From contig NC_022538.1 in NCBI RefSeq assembly GCF_000968055.1, positions 841,499 to 905,498 of the forward strand: a stretch of 64,000 nucleotides of DNA, given 5' to 3'. This document shows, piece by piece, positions 43,967 through 52,232 of this stretch. Source of the stretch: Alteracholeplasma palmae J233 (lineage in GTDB: Bacteria; Bacillota_I; Bacilli_A; Acholeplasmatales; Acholeplasmataceae). A program made the translations under genes and the position numbers. Under the pieces are notes generated by a model. That model had not been told where the DNA came from. It was given only the letters and a program-made list of their open reading frames with translations, and made no database searches. Each line of letters starts with the position of its first letter. The first letter of the stretch is position 1.

Positions 43967-44221
43967 AGTAGATTATCAGAATAAAAATATCATGAAAATA
44001 TAGTTGTAATATCAGATTTAATAAAAGATATATCAAACGTACTAAGAACTCAAAGAGATATTAAAAGAGTATCGATAAAATAAACTCATATAATTGATTA
44101 GATAACATCCTGAATATCAAAATTTATGAAATACTTAGCTAAGTAAAATAAATGAAGAAGTTATTGAATCACTTAATAGGCTAAGCAAGAGTGTATTCAT
44201 TTTATCGCGAAGGGAGAATTT

Positions 44222-44656
44222 ATGCAGAAAAAAATTAGAGTAGTTCTTATAAGCATAGCATTAGTCATTTGCATACTTTATTTGATTCAATCAGTATTTA
44301 ATTTTATTTCTGTATTGGAAGTCAGTTCTGAATATTCGCAAAATGATTTTGTCCAAATTATTTCTAAGAGCACAGCTTATTTTGGATTTATGATTACATT
44401 AATACTATGGATGATTAATATTCTATATGTATTATTCAAGACAGATAAAATGAATGAATTACTAACTAAAGTATACAAACCTATAGCTCAGATAGTATTG
44501 AATGTAGCTGTTTTAACACTTGCAGTTATAGTTTATTATTTCTTTAATACTTCATTTGGATTAGTGATACAAACATATGCATTTACAAGTGCATTGATGA
44601 TCATAACAGTTATAATAAATGTAAATAGGCTCAATAAAAATAGAGTTTCTCATTAA
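44222..44656 (+). CDS. Small four-pass membrane protein of unknown function
   Basis: 144 residues with membrane segments at about 7-27, 52-73, 89-109 and 113-133. GAAGGGAGAATTT precedes the ATG at good spacing. Not recognised. Confidence 0.62.
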   Translation: MQKKIRVVLISIALVICILYLIQSVFNFISVLEVSSEYSQNDFVQIISKSTAYFGFMITLILWMINILYVLFKTDKMNELLTKVYKPIAQIVLNVAVLTLAVIVYYFFNTSFGLVIQTYAFTSALMIITVIINVNRLNKNRVSH

Positions 44657-45035
44657 TAAACTAATCTCAACAGTAAACATGTCTAAGTCTTATCTGAAAA
44701 ATCCTGTAAAAGTAATTGTTTGAATCAATAAAATTCTTGCAAATTTTATTGGTTTCTTGCTATTACTAAATGAGTTCAAGTAGATTAGAAAACTAAAAAA
44801 AATATAGATAATGTTTTTTTCTGGACTATGAATAAACAAGAAATCTGTTTTAACTATATGATTCATATGATGTTTAATATTGCTAGAGCTTAAAAATCTT
44901 AGATATATATTTGAATAAATTGAGTAAAAATGCTATAATTCGAGTGATTATTATAGCATTTTTTATTATACTTAGTTTCAGTATAATAGTTATAAATTTT
45001 GTTATAGTTCTGTCAAAAAAAGGAGTGAAAATTCT
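44657..45035. other. Gene-free stretch before the zinc-ribbon gene
   Basis: 379 AT-rich bases with many stops in all frames. The only clear structure is the promoter-dyad at 44911-44961. Confidence 0.6.
44911..44961 (+). promoter_or_regulatory. Promoter with overlapping dyad, copy 2 of a repeated motif
   Basis: TTGAAT (44911-44916) and extended -10 TGCTATAAT (44931-44939), spacer 17 bp. The dyad is longer here: AAATGCTATAAT (44928-44939) / ATTATAGCATTT (44950-44961). The loop begins TCGAGTGA, compared with TCAAGTGA in copy 1. Lies about 97 bp before the zinc-ribbon gene. Confidence 0.68.
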
Positions 45036-45263
45036 ATGATATGCCCTTACTGTAAAAAAGAAATGGAAGAAGGTTTTATTCCAGCAATTACAATGCGTAA
45101 TCAATGGATTAAAAAAGATGGTAAAATACCGGCAACAATATTTACTACATCTAAGGATGGTTTTGCTATATCTGAATTTCCGCTTTTTACAAGAAAAAAG
45201 ACAATAGCTAATTATTGTTCAGAATGTGAAACAATTATTATATCTGTTAAAAAGAATGAGTAA
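45036..45263 (+). CDS. Small zinc-ribbon protein (DUF6487/PF20097-like)
   Basis: 75 residues. MICPYCKKEMEEGFI at the start and YCSECETI near the end give two CxxC knuckles, with the W-x-KDGK segment between, as in the CPYC-EMEEGFI family of small Firmicute proteins. Function unknown; zinc binding is inferred from the cysteines. AAAGGAGTGAAAATTCT precedes the start. Downstream of a promoter-dyad. Confidence 0.8.
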   Translation: MICPYCKKEMEEGFIPAITMRNQWIKKDGKIPATIFTTSKDGFAISEFPLFTRKKTIANYCSECETIIISVKKNE

Positions 45264-45352
45264 AGGATAAGATCTTTATTGAGAATTTTAAATATTTGTT
45301 TATAATATATTACTCATATAGTAAAAAATTAATTTAAATAGAAGGTATAAAA

Positions 45353-45895
45353 ATGAAATTAGAAACTAAAAGATTAATATTACGCCCTTGGAATAGCAGT
45401 GATGCGGAAAGTTTGTTTGAGTACGCAAAAGATCCTGATGTTGGTCCCATTGCAGGATGGCCTCCACATAAGAGCCTAGACGAAAGTAAAGCAGTTATTA
45501 AAAATGTTCTTAATGGAAAAGAATGCTATGCTATATGCTTGAAAGAAAATAATAGGGCAATTGGAAGCATTGAACTCAAACTAAATGGCCATACCAACAT
45601 GAGTGACAAGAATGATGAATGTGAATTAGGATATTGGCTTGGAAAAGAATTTTGGAAAAATGGTTATATGACAGAAGCGGTAAAAGAACTTATTCGTTAT
45701 GGCTTTGAAGAACTTGGGATGAATGTTATTTGGTGTGGATACTACGATGGAAATATAAAATCTAAAGGTCTACAAGAAAAGTGCGGTTTTACTTATTATC
45801 GAACGACACCCAATATTAAATTGACTCTTTTAGATGAATATCGTACTGGTCATACCAACATCCTAACCAAAGAAAAATGGATGAATTTAAAATAA
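45353..45895 (+). CDS. GNAT family N-acetyltransferase, RimJ/RimL-like
   Basis: 180 residues. ETKRLILRPWNSSDAESLFEY at the N terminus, AIGSIELK, GYWLGKEFWKNGYMTEAVKE (acetyl-CoA pyrophosphate loop) and SKGLQEKCGF are the usual RimJ/L blocks. Transfers acetyl from acetyl-CoA to an amino group; protein N-terminus or small molecule cannot be decided. A weak AGAAGGTATAAAA site precedes the start. Confidence 0.9.
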   Translation: MKLETKRLILRPWNSSDAESLFEYAKDPDVGPIAGWPPHKSLDESKAVIKNVLNGKECYAICLKENNRAIGSIELKLNGHTNMSDKNDECELGYWLGKEFWKNGYMTEAVKELIRYGFEELGMNVIWCGYYDGNIKSKGLQEKCGFTYYRTTPNIKLTLLDEYRTGHTNILTKEKWMNLK

Positions 45896-46040
45896 ACAAT
45901 CTATTTAATTGCACAAGCCAATCGTATCAAAATGGATATGATACTAAATAAAAATAGTTGGTCATTAAAGATTAGTAGTAATAGAAAAAACTACTTATCA
46001 TTTTTTATATCATATTCATTTTAAAGGAGAAAACTAAATT

Positions 46041-46487
46041 ATGATTAAAAATATACCAATGAATACTCGAATTGATTTTGTTAATAAACTGTTAACCATT
46101 TGGGAAAATTCAGTTAGAGAAACTCATCATTTTTTATCAGAAAAAAATCTTATAGCAATCAAAGCTGAAGTCAATGATGCTCTTATGAGTATAGAGAACT
46201 TATTTGTTTTTTTAAAGGAAAATGAAATGCTTGGTTTTATAGGCGTTGAAAATAGGAAAATAGAAATGTTGTTTATTGATACTATGTTTAGAAACCAAGG
46301 TATAGGAAAAAAACTTGTAGATTTTTCAATAAAGAATTTAAACGTAAAATACGTGGATGTGAATGAACAAAATCATCAAGCTCTAGATTTTTATCTAAAA
46401 ATAGGGTTTGAGATTAAAAGTAGATTAGAGTTAGATAGCCAGGGAAGAAATTATCCGCTATTACATCTTCACTATTATGAAGATTAA
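46041..46487 (+). CDS. GNAT family N-acetyltransferase, YjaB-like
   Basis: 148 residues. LLTIWENSVRETHHFLSEKN is characteristic of the YjaB/YafP-like group, followed by MLGFIGVENRKIEMLFIDT, FRNQGIGKKLVDF (acetyl-CoA loop) and NEQNHQALDFYLKIGFEI. Substrate unknown. AAAGGAGAAAACTAAATT precedes the start. Stand-alone gene in the accessory region. Confidence 0.88.
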   Translation: MIKNIPMNTRIDFVNKLLTIWENSVRETHHFLSEKNLIAIKAEVNDALMSIENLFVFLKENEMLGFIGVENRKIEMLFIDTMFRNQGIGKKLVDFSIKNLNVKYVDVNEQNHQALDFYLKIGFEIKSRLELDSQGRNYPLLHLHYYED

Positions 46488-46598
46488 TGATAAATATAAT
46501 TTTTATAAACTTAATAGTAAGTATTTGATTGATATTGTGTCTTACAGTAAAACTTCACATAATTTTTTAATTTACCACCTCTAGAAAGTAGGTATATT

Positions 46599-47141
46599 AT
46601 GCAATCTACATCATATAGTTTAATTTTTCTAAGTTCAGTAATAACTTTCATTATAAGCATATATCTGTTATTACCGGTTGCTATTAAATACATTGTTAAG
46701 AATGAAAAAAAATTGGATTCAAGAAAAACAGTTTTGATATATTATATCCCTTTAAAAGTAATTATCCTTATCCCAACTGTTTCAGCATTTTTAGGGCTTG
46801 TCATGGGTTTACTGATTATACTAGAAACCATAGGAAGTCTTCCTAATATTTTCCATAATTACAACGGGTTCATAGATTTTCCCTATGCTGTTATGATATC
46901 AATAGTAATTACATTAACTATAACAATTATTTTCTTTATAACATGGAAAAAATTTAAAAAAAGATTTTATGATATTTGGCTATTTAAAAGTTACCAACAC
47001 CCTTTAGTTATTCAGTATCGCTCTACAAATGACGGTAGTAAATTCATAAAAAATACTGGATTTTTTATATTTTATTTTATTATATTTTCAATTATCGTTA
47101 CGATGTTTAGTATAATGGCTATTATTGGCAAGTTATTTTAG
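46599..47141 (+). CDS. Membrane protein of unknown function
   Basis: 180 residues, membrane segments at about 8-30, 45-78, 98-118 and 155-178, with a basic loop KKFKKRFYDIWLFK. The ATG has AAGTAGGT upstream. Not recognised. The 269 bases after it hold a promoter and the 25 bp palindrome. Confidence 0.6.
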   Translation: MQSTSYSLIFLSSVITFIISIYLLLPVAIKYIVKNEKKLDSRKTVLIYYIPLKVIILIPTVSAFLGLVMGLLIILETIGSLPNIFHNYNGFIDFPYAVMISIVITLTITIIFFITWKKFKKRFYDIWLFKSYQHPLVIQYRSTNDGSKFIKNTGFFIFYFIIFSIIVTMFSIMAIIGKLF

Positions 47142-47331
47142 GAGTTAAATAAAAAAATACCATTAAGAAAATAGTTCATTTATTTTAGTATTCAAGGGCT
47201 ACTTTTAACAGATTAGAAAAAATTAAAAGTTAAGTAATCGTGATCATTATATAGTTTTAGAAACTGTATTTGATGTATTTCTTTTTAAATTTACTTGAGT
47301 ATATAAAAATAATAAGTTGTAAAATATTTAC

Positions 47332-47356
47332 CTTAATGCAAATGATTTGCATTAAG
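47332..47356 (+). promoter_or_regulatory. 25 bp perfect palindrome, likely operator of the flavoprotein gene
   Basis: CTTAATGCAAAT (47332-47343), G, ATTTGCATTAAG (47345-47356). It lies just downstream of a plausible promoter (TTGAGT 47295-47300, TAAAAT 47320-47325) and 54 bases before the start of the thioredoxin-reductase-like gene. The inner TGCAAAT-N-ATTTGCA has the 7-1-7 geometry of Fur-family boxes, though not their consensus sequence. Confidence 0.75.
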
Positions 47357-47410
47357 AAAGATCTGGTGCTATTCTTCTTATACACTAAAAGAAGAAAAGA
47401 GGATATTACA

Positions 47411-48340
47411 ATGAATTATGATGTAATTATTATTGGTGGTGGACCTGCAGGTCTAAGCGCTGCATTAACGTTAGGAAGAGCTAAGCGTTTGGTATTAGTT
47501 ATAAGTGAAGATTTACCAAGAAATAGAGTCACATATGAAACACATGGCTTTTTGACTAACGATAGTATAAGTCCCAAGGAATTTTATGAAAAAGCTTATA
47601 AGGACTTAAAAAAATATCCAAATATTGTAAGACTTCAAAATAAAGCAATTGATATTATAAAAGATAATAATACTTTTTTTGTAACTACTAATGAAAAAAA
47701 AGTATATGAATCAAAAAAAGTTATCATTGCTAGTGGCGTAAAAGATAAATTACCAGAATATCAAAGTTTTAAAGAATATTATGGTAAAAGCATCTTTCCG
47801 TGTCCTTTTTGCGATGGATGGGAACATAAAGACCACCAGTTGGCGTTATTTCTAGAAGATGAGCATAGTTACCATTACGTTAAAATGATCTCTCAATGGA
47901 ATAACGATTTAATTGTTTTTACTAATGGTAAAAAAGTCTTAAGTGAAATAGAAATAAATATTTTATTTGAAAATGGTATTAAAGTAGTTAACGAAAAAAT
48001 TAAGGCTTTGCATGGTAATAATGGTCTACTTGAATCAATAGAATTAGAAAATAAAAAAGTATATCAGAGAAATGCAGCATTTATTAAAACCTCTGTAGAA
48101 ATGAATCTTGAGTTTGCTGATAAACTCAATTTAGAAAAAGAAAAGAATATTATTAAAACAACAGTAGAGGGAAAAACAAGCTGTTTTGGTGTCTACTTAG
48201 CAGGCGATGTTAAACTTTCAGGCAGTTATCAAATAGCTACAGCAGTCGCACAAGGGCTTTCTGTAGCTATTGCAATACATGCTGAAATGGTCAATGAGTC
48301 ATATAAAAAAAGTGAAGAAAAGTATGCTTATAACTTCTAG
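47411..48340 (+). CDS. Thioredoxin reductase-like FAD-dependent oxidoreductase
   Basis: 309 residues from the ATG at 47411 (AAGAGGATATTACA upstream), which begins exactly at the FAD fold. A longer frame reaches back to 47270 but has no ribosome binding site and would overlap the palindrome. FAD motif IIIGGGPAG (7-14), redox pair CPFCDGW (C131, C134) and C-terminal VYLAGDV. The expected NAD(P)H GxGxxA motif is not evident (LALFLEDEHSYHYV instead). This resembles the GliT/CPFC group, which oxidise or reduce disulfides of small molecules. Substrate unknown. Confidence 0.87.
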   Translation: MNYDVIIIGGGPAGLSAALTLGRAKRLVLVISEDLPRNRVTYETHGFLTNDSISPKEFYEKAYKDLKKYPNIVRLQNKAIDIIKDNNTFFVTTNEKKVYESKKVIIASGVKDKLPEYQSFKEYYGKSIFPCPFCDGWEHKDHQLALFLEDEHSYHYVKMISQWNNDLIVFTNGKKVLSEIEINILFENGIKVVNEKIKALHGNNGLLESIELENKKVYQRNAAFIKTSVEMNLEFADKLNLEKEKNIIKTTVEGKTSCFGVYLAGDVKLSGSYQIATAVAQGLSVAIAIHAEMVNESYKKSEEKYAYNF

Positions 48341-48375
48341 AAAATATATTTGTACTTAAGATTAGACTTAAATTA

Positions 48376-48406
48376 AAAGAAGTGATCAGTCATTTCTTTT
48401 TCTTTT
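48376..48406 (+). terminator. Terminator after the flavoprotein gene
   Basis: AAAGAAGTGA (48376-48385) / TCATTTCTTT (48390-48399, one G-U), loop TCAG, followed by a T-rich stretch. Confidence 0.8.
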
Positions 48407-48522
48407 ATATTTGATGGAATAAATAATAACGGGTAACTTAAATGTCTGTAATAGAAGAATTTATTTATGTTATAATAAATGATAGAATATAAGATCAAAT
48501 ATAAACACTAGAGGAAAAACGA

Positions 48523-49167
48523 GTGACAAAAAATAAAATAATTGGGTATTTAGGCTTAACAGGATTATTTGCGTTTATTTTCTATCTATTACATGATGTC
48601 ATAGGAGGTTTAAATTATCCAAACTACAATTGGCTTAAACAAGCAATTAGTGATTTAACATCAAGTAGTGCCCCTTCAAAAAGTATTGCTGATATCTATG
48701 TTATAATTTACGGCATTCTAACGCTAATTTGTTGTCTAGTTTTATGCCTATATTTTAAAAAAAAGAATGATAAATTAACTAAAATAGGTGTTTATATATG
48801 GTCTGTTATGAACTTGATCAATGTTATTGGATATAACTTATTTCCATTAGAAGAAGCAGGCAATACAAGCACTTCATTTAAAAGCACTATGCATCTAATC
48901 GTTACAGGGATAGTTGTTTTACTATCTATAATATCTCTTGTAGTACTTATAATAGGTGGATACAAAAATAGAATGTACAAGCTTATAACAAATATATCCA
49001 TTATTACTATATCTTTGATGATATTTGGCGCAATAGGAACAAGTTTATTACCAAAAAGTATCTTTGGTCTAGTAGAAAGATTTTCTGCATATTCTGCAGT
49101 ACTATTTACACTTTTCTTGGGAATCTATATTTTTTATCAAGCGATTGTAAAAAAAGAAAAAATATAG
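48523..49167 (+). CDS. DUF998-like membrane protein
   Basis: 214 residues from a GTG at 48523 (AGAGGAAAAACGA upstream). About six membrane segments. YPNYNWLKQAISDLTSSSAP followed by a YGILT segment matches the start of DUF998 proteins. Function unknown. The peptidase-like gene follows after 31 bases and may be cotranscribed. Confidence 0.78.
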   Translation: MTKNKIIGYLGLTGLFAFIFYLLHDVIGGLNYPNYNWLKQAISDLTSSSAPSKSIADIYVIIYGILTLICCLVLCLYFKKKNDKLTKIGVYIWSVMNLINVIGYNLFPLEEAGNTSTSFKSTMHLIVTGIVVLLSIISLVVLIIGGYKNRMYKLITNISIITISLMIFGAIGTSLLPKSIFGLVERFSAYSAVLFTLFLGIYIFYQAIVKKEKI

Positions 49168-49198
49168 GATCCAATTTACTAGAAAAATAGGTGATAAA

Positions 49199-49942
49199 AT
49201 GAAAAAACCAATGATTAAAATTGTTTATGCATATGAGAATAAAGAAGATTATATCATACGTAAAGAAATGATAGATTACTTAAACAATAGAATAGATGAT
49301 ATACTTGAAAAACTGAAGAAAAATTTTTATTTGATTGAACTGCCTGAAGCAATCGTTTATACAACATATGACTTAGCAACAAATATTTTTTCAGATAATC
49401 GCATTCCAGCGTTTACGCGTAATGGAGTAATTTATATTGAACCACTGGAAGTATATTGGCTAAATTATTATGAGAAACTATTTAAGAAAAAAGAATTCAT
49501 TACTTCATACTATAAAAATAGTATTAAAGAAGAAATATTAACTATTTTAACTCATGAGATGACTCATGATAGTGAATTATTTGTTGATATGCCATGGGAT
49601 AGTGATATTTGGTTTGAAGAAGGATTTTGTTTTTATATGCCAAGAAAATACTTACTTAGCGAGGCACAATACGAAGAAGTTGTCAAAATAGAAAAAGAAA
49701 AAATAATCAATTCTAAATTAAAAATAGGCGATGAAAGTATTAGTATGTTTGGTGCAGATTCATACGATAAAGAAAGTAACTTGACACTTGAATTACTTTA
49801 TGCTCAAGCCTTTCTAACTGTAAATCAAATCATGAGTTATTATAAAGACGACTTAATTGAACCTTTTAAACTATATCATGAGTGGTTTAATGAAGGTATG
49901 AAAGAGCCATTAATTAGAAAATTTAAGCATTGTTTTAAATAA
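49199..49942 (+). CDS. Putative zinc metallopeptidase (gluzincin-like)
   Basis: 247 residues, no signal peptide or membrane segment. LTHEMTHDSE gives HExxH (H119, E120, H123), and WFEEGF about 16-17 residues later offers the third ligand, as in M1-type gluzincins (HExxH-x18-E). The rest does not resemble a specific peptidase family that I can name. TAGGTGATAAA precedes the start. Cytoplasmic proteolysis is inferred; inactive relatives are possible. Confidence 0.72.
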   Translation: MKKPMIKIVYAYENKEDYIIRKEMIDYLNNRIDDILEKLKKNFYLIELPEAIVYTTYDLATNIFSDNRIPAFTRNGVIYIEPLEVYWLNYYEKLFKKKEFITSYYKNSIKEEILTILTHEMTHDSELFVDMPWDSDIWFEEGFCFYMPRKYLLSEAQYEEVVKIEKEKIINSKLKIGDESISMFGADSYDKESNLTLELLYAQAFLTVNQIMSYYKDDLIEPFKLYHEWFNEGMKEPLIRKFKHCFK

Positions 49943-50285
49943 AAAGCAATCAGAAAAGTTAGGAATAAATGATTATCAATCAATATGAAGTAGGATCTAT
50001 TTATTTAAAAATAAAGCACTTCAGAAAATCACATATTTATCTTAATAAAAGCGTAAAAATGCAGGGATGAGTGATTATTTAATTATCATATAAGGTGCTA
50101 TGCATATTATGTACAGAAAAACGTATGCATGGTAAAGTAACTAATCACTTTTTATTAAATTAAGTTATGAAATGTTGCTAATGAAATAGAATAGCTATTA
50201 AGGGCATTATAAAAAAATATGTTATTCCTCATTTTTTAAAAGAAGGATAACGCTGTTAATAAAAAATAAATTGAAGGAGTTTTCA
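49943..50285. other. Gene-free stretch before the Nudix gene
   Basis: 343 AT-rich bases with frequent stops in all frames. An imperfect dyad around TATGCAT / ATGCATGG near 50100-50142 is the only structure noted. No gene or strong promoter seen. Confidence 0.5.
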
Positions 50286-50789
50286 ATGTTTAATTATACT
50301 ATAGGGATAGAATATAAAAGTAATGGTTCTACTGAATTTGACAGAAAAGCAGCTAGAGCAATTATTATAAAGAATAATAAAATACTCGTTTTAGCAAGCG
50401 ACAATGATGAGGTAAAGTTACCTGGTGGAGGACTTGATGAAAACGAAACGTTTATTGATGCTCTAAACAGAGAAGTATTGGAAGAGACAGGATATACTGT
50501 TTTAAAAAATAAAGAATTTGGAATTATTGATACTTATGGTAAGTCTAAAACGGATCAAACAAAGGTGTTTTCTATGCAATCAAAATACTATCTAGTTGAA
50601 ATAAGTGATATAAAAAATGAGACTAATTTCCAGGGATATGAAATAACTCAAAATTTTAATCCAATATGGATATCTATTGAAGAGGCAATTAAAACTAATG
50701 AAACCGCATATAGTAAGAACATATATAATGATATTGCTGAAAGAGAATTATTAGTATTTAAAGAAATTATGAAGTATATGAGTAGATAA
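50286..50789 (+). CDS. Nudix hydrolase
   Basis: 167 residues from the ATG at 50286, with AAGGAGTTTTCA directly upstream; an in-frame TTG at 50271 lies before that site. The Nudix box is LPGGGLDENETFIDALNREV followed by LEETGY (G-x5-E-x7-REV-x-EE-x-G). It cleaves nucleoside diphosphates linked to another moiety, possibly a damaged nucleotide. The N-terminal extension FNYTIGIEYKSNG is typical of Firmicute MutT-like proteins. Confidence 0.88.
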   Translation: MFNYTIGIEYKSNGSTEFDRKAARAIIIKNNKILVLASDNDEVKLPGGGLDENETFIDALNREVLEETGYTVLKNKEFGIIDTYGKSKTDQTKVFSMQSKYYLVEISDIKNETNFQGYEITQNFNPIWISIEEAIKTNETAYSKNIYNDIAERELLVFKEIMKYMSR

Positions 50790-50828
50790 AAACTATAAAA
50801 AAATCTAGATAACTAACATAAAGAATAG

Positions 50829-51344
50829 CTATCTAGATATAAGTTCCCATATTTTCTCAAAGTCTTCTTGATAGGAAAGTCTTGACCATGTATCGCAAAA
50901 ATTAGGATTATGAAAGATGGCAAACGCATTAACAACTGCGTAGCCATTTTTTTTACCATCAAGACTTTCTGATTTTGTATATAAACTTTCTAAATGAGAT
51001 TTTATAAGATGAGAATTTTTTTCAATATATTCATTGTAGAGATTAAACATATAAGGATTTTCTAAATATAAGTCTTTTTTGGTTGTAGCTAATAGCCATA
51101 ACCAATCGTGTAAAGGGGATTCGCTATTATTAGGTTGCCATGTAAATAAATGATCAAACATTCTTGATATCCATCTTAGAGCTAAGTTTTCAAATACATC
51201 TTCTTTATTAGAATAATATTTATATATAGCAGCATGAGAAACATTTAACATTTTACTCACACTAGATAATGTAGTTGTTTCAAATCCTTGCTTTATGATA
51301 AGTGATTCAGTAACATCTAAAATGAGTTCCTTTGATAATTTCAT
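50829..51344 (-). CDS. TetR/AcrR family regulator
   Basis: 171 residues. N-terminal helix-turn-helix: LILDVTESLIIKQGFETTTL, SSVSKMLNVSHAAIYKYYSN, KEDVFENLA. The C-terminal ligand domain is variable. Divergently transcribed from the SDR gene, the common layout in which the regulator represses the neighbour and itself. GGAGGTGTCTTAT precedes the start. A dyad at 51433-51460 is the candidate operator. Confidence 0.92.
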   Translation of the reverse strand: MKLSKELILDVTESLIIKQGFETTTLSSVSKMLNVSHAAIYKYYSNKEDVFENLALRWISRMFDHLFTWQPNNSESPLHDWLWLLATTKKDLYLENPYMFNLYNEYIEKNSHLIKSHLESLYTKSESLDGKKNGYAVVNAFAIFHNPNFCDTWSRLSYQEDFEKIWELISR

Positions 51345-51432
51345 AAGACACCTCCATATAATAATAGTATATCAAAGTTTATTAATAAGAGTTAGTTAAT
51401 TGACAAGATTAGAAAAAGATATAAACTAAAAC

Positions 51433-51460
51433 AAGTTACAAAAATATAAAAATGTAACTT
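51433..51460 (+). promoter_or_regulatory. Dyad upstream of the SDR gene, candidate TetR-type operator
   Basis: AAGTTACA (51433-51440) and TGTAACTT (51453-51460) around a 12-base AT spacer, between a TTGACA at 51400-51405 and the ribosome binding site CGGAGGAATTT. Confidence 0.65.
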
Positions 51461-51472
51461 ACGGAGGAATTT

Positions 51473-52192
51473 ATGAAAAATGTTTTAATTTTTGGTGCTA
51501 CAGGTGGTATAGGAGAATCAGTAGCAAGACTTTTTGCAAGTAAAGGTTATTCAATAGGCATACATTATGTTGGGAATAAAGATAAAGCAAATACATTATC
51601 AAATGAATTTAATAAATCCGGTGCTAAAAATATAATAGTTGAAGGTGATATATCGGATGAAAATCAGGTAATTCAAATATATAAAAAAACAAAAAAAGCA
51701 TTGGGAAGTATTGATGTTGTAATTAATACTGCAGGTATAATGAAACTTTCACCAATAAAAACCTTAGATTTAAACATATTTGATGATATAATACGTATAA
51801 ATGTGCGTGGAGCATTTATTGCTTCTAAATATGCATTAGAATATCTTTCAAAAGAAGGCAGTCTATTAAACTTTTCAACAACTGTCACTCGTGCACAAAC
51901 TGTTAATTACGGTGCATATGCAGCATCAAAGTCAGCAGTTGAAACAATGACACTTATTTTGGCAAGAGAAGCTAAAGGAATCAATATACGCATTAATGCG
52001 ATTGCTCCTGGACCTGTTGCTACACCACTTTTTACAGCAGGCAAAACTGATGAACAAATAAAAGCAATAAGCCAGTTAAATCCAATGGAAAGAATAGGAA
52101 TGCCTGATGATATTGCAGAAGCAGTTTTTTCGATTATAAGTAGTAAATGGATTAATGGACAAGTTATATTTGTAAATGGTGGTATGGCATAA
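51473..52192 (+). CDS. Short-chain dehydrogenase/reductase (FabG-like)
   Basis: 239 residues. FGATGGIGESVARLFASKGY (cofactor loop TGGIG), VINTAG, the Ser of NFSTTVTRAQ, YAASKSAVE (Tyr/Lys), PGPVATPLF and the C-terminal NGQVIFVNGGMA are the full classical SDR set. Likely controlled by the divergent TetR regulator and so induced by a small molecule. A general reductase role is likelier than fatty acid synthesis given the context. Confidence 0.93.
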   Translation: MKNVLIFGATGGIGESVARLFASKGYSIGIHYVGNKDKANTLSNEFNKSGAKNIIVEGDISDENQVIQIYKKTKKALGSIDVVINTAGIMKLSPIKTLDLNIFDDIIRINVRGAFIASKYALEYLSKEGSLLNFSTTVTRAQTVNYGAYAASKSAVETMTLILAREAKGINIRINAIAPGPVATPLFTAGKTDEQIKAISQLNPMERIGMPDDIAEAVFSIISSKWINGQVIFVNGGMA

Positions 52193-52232
52193 GATAGAAA
52201 AATTATTTAATGATAACAAAGGAAATGATAAA

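Noticed and set aside
47270-47410. N-terminal extension of the FAD oxidoreductase
   Set aside because: The extra residues are low-complexity and hydrophobic, no ribosome binding site precedes them, and they span the palindromic operator; the FAD fold starts at 47411.
52176-52232. ATPase start inside the end of the SDR gene
   Set aside because: No ribosome binding site there; AAAGGA precedes the ATG at 52233 and the preceding residues are unlike the family.
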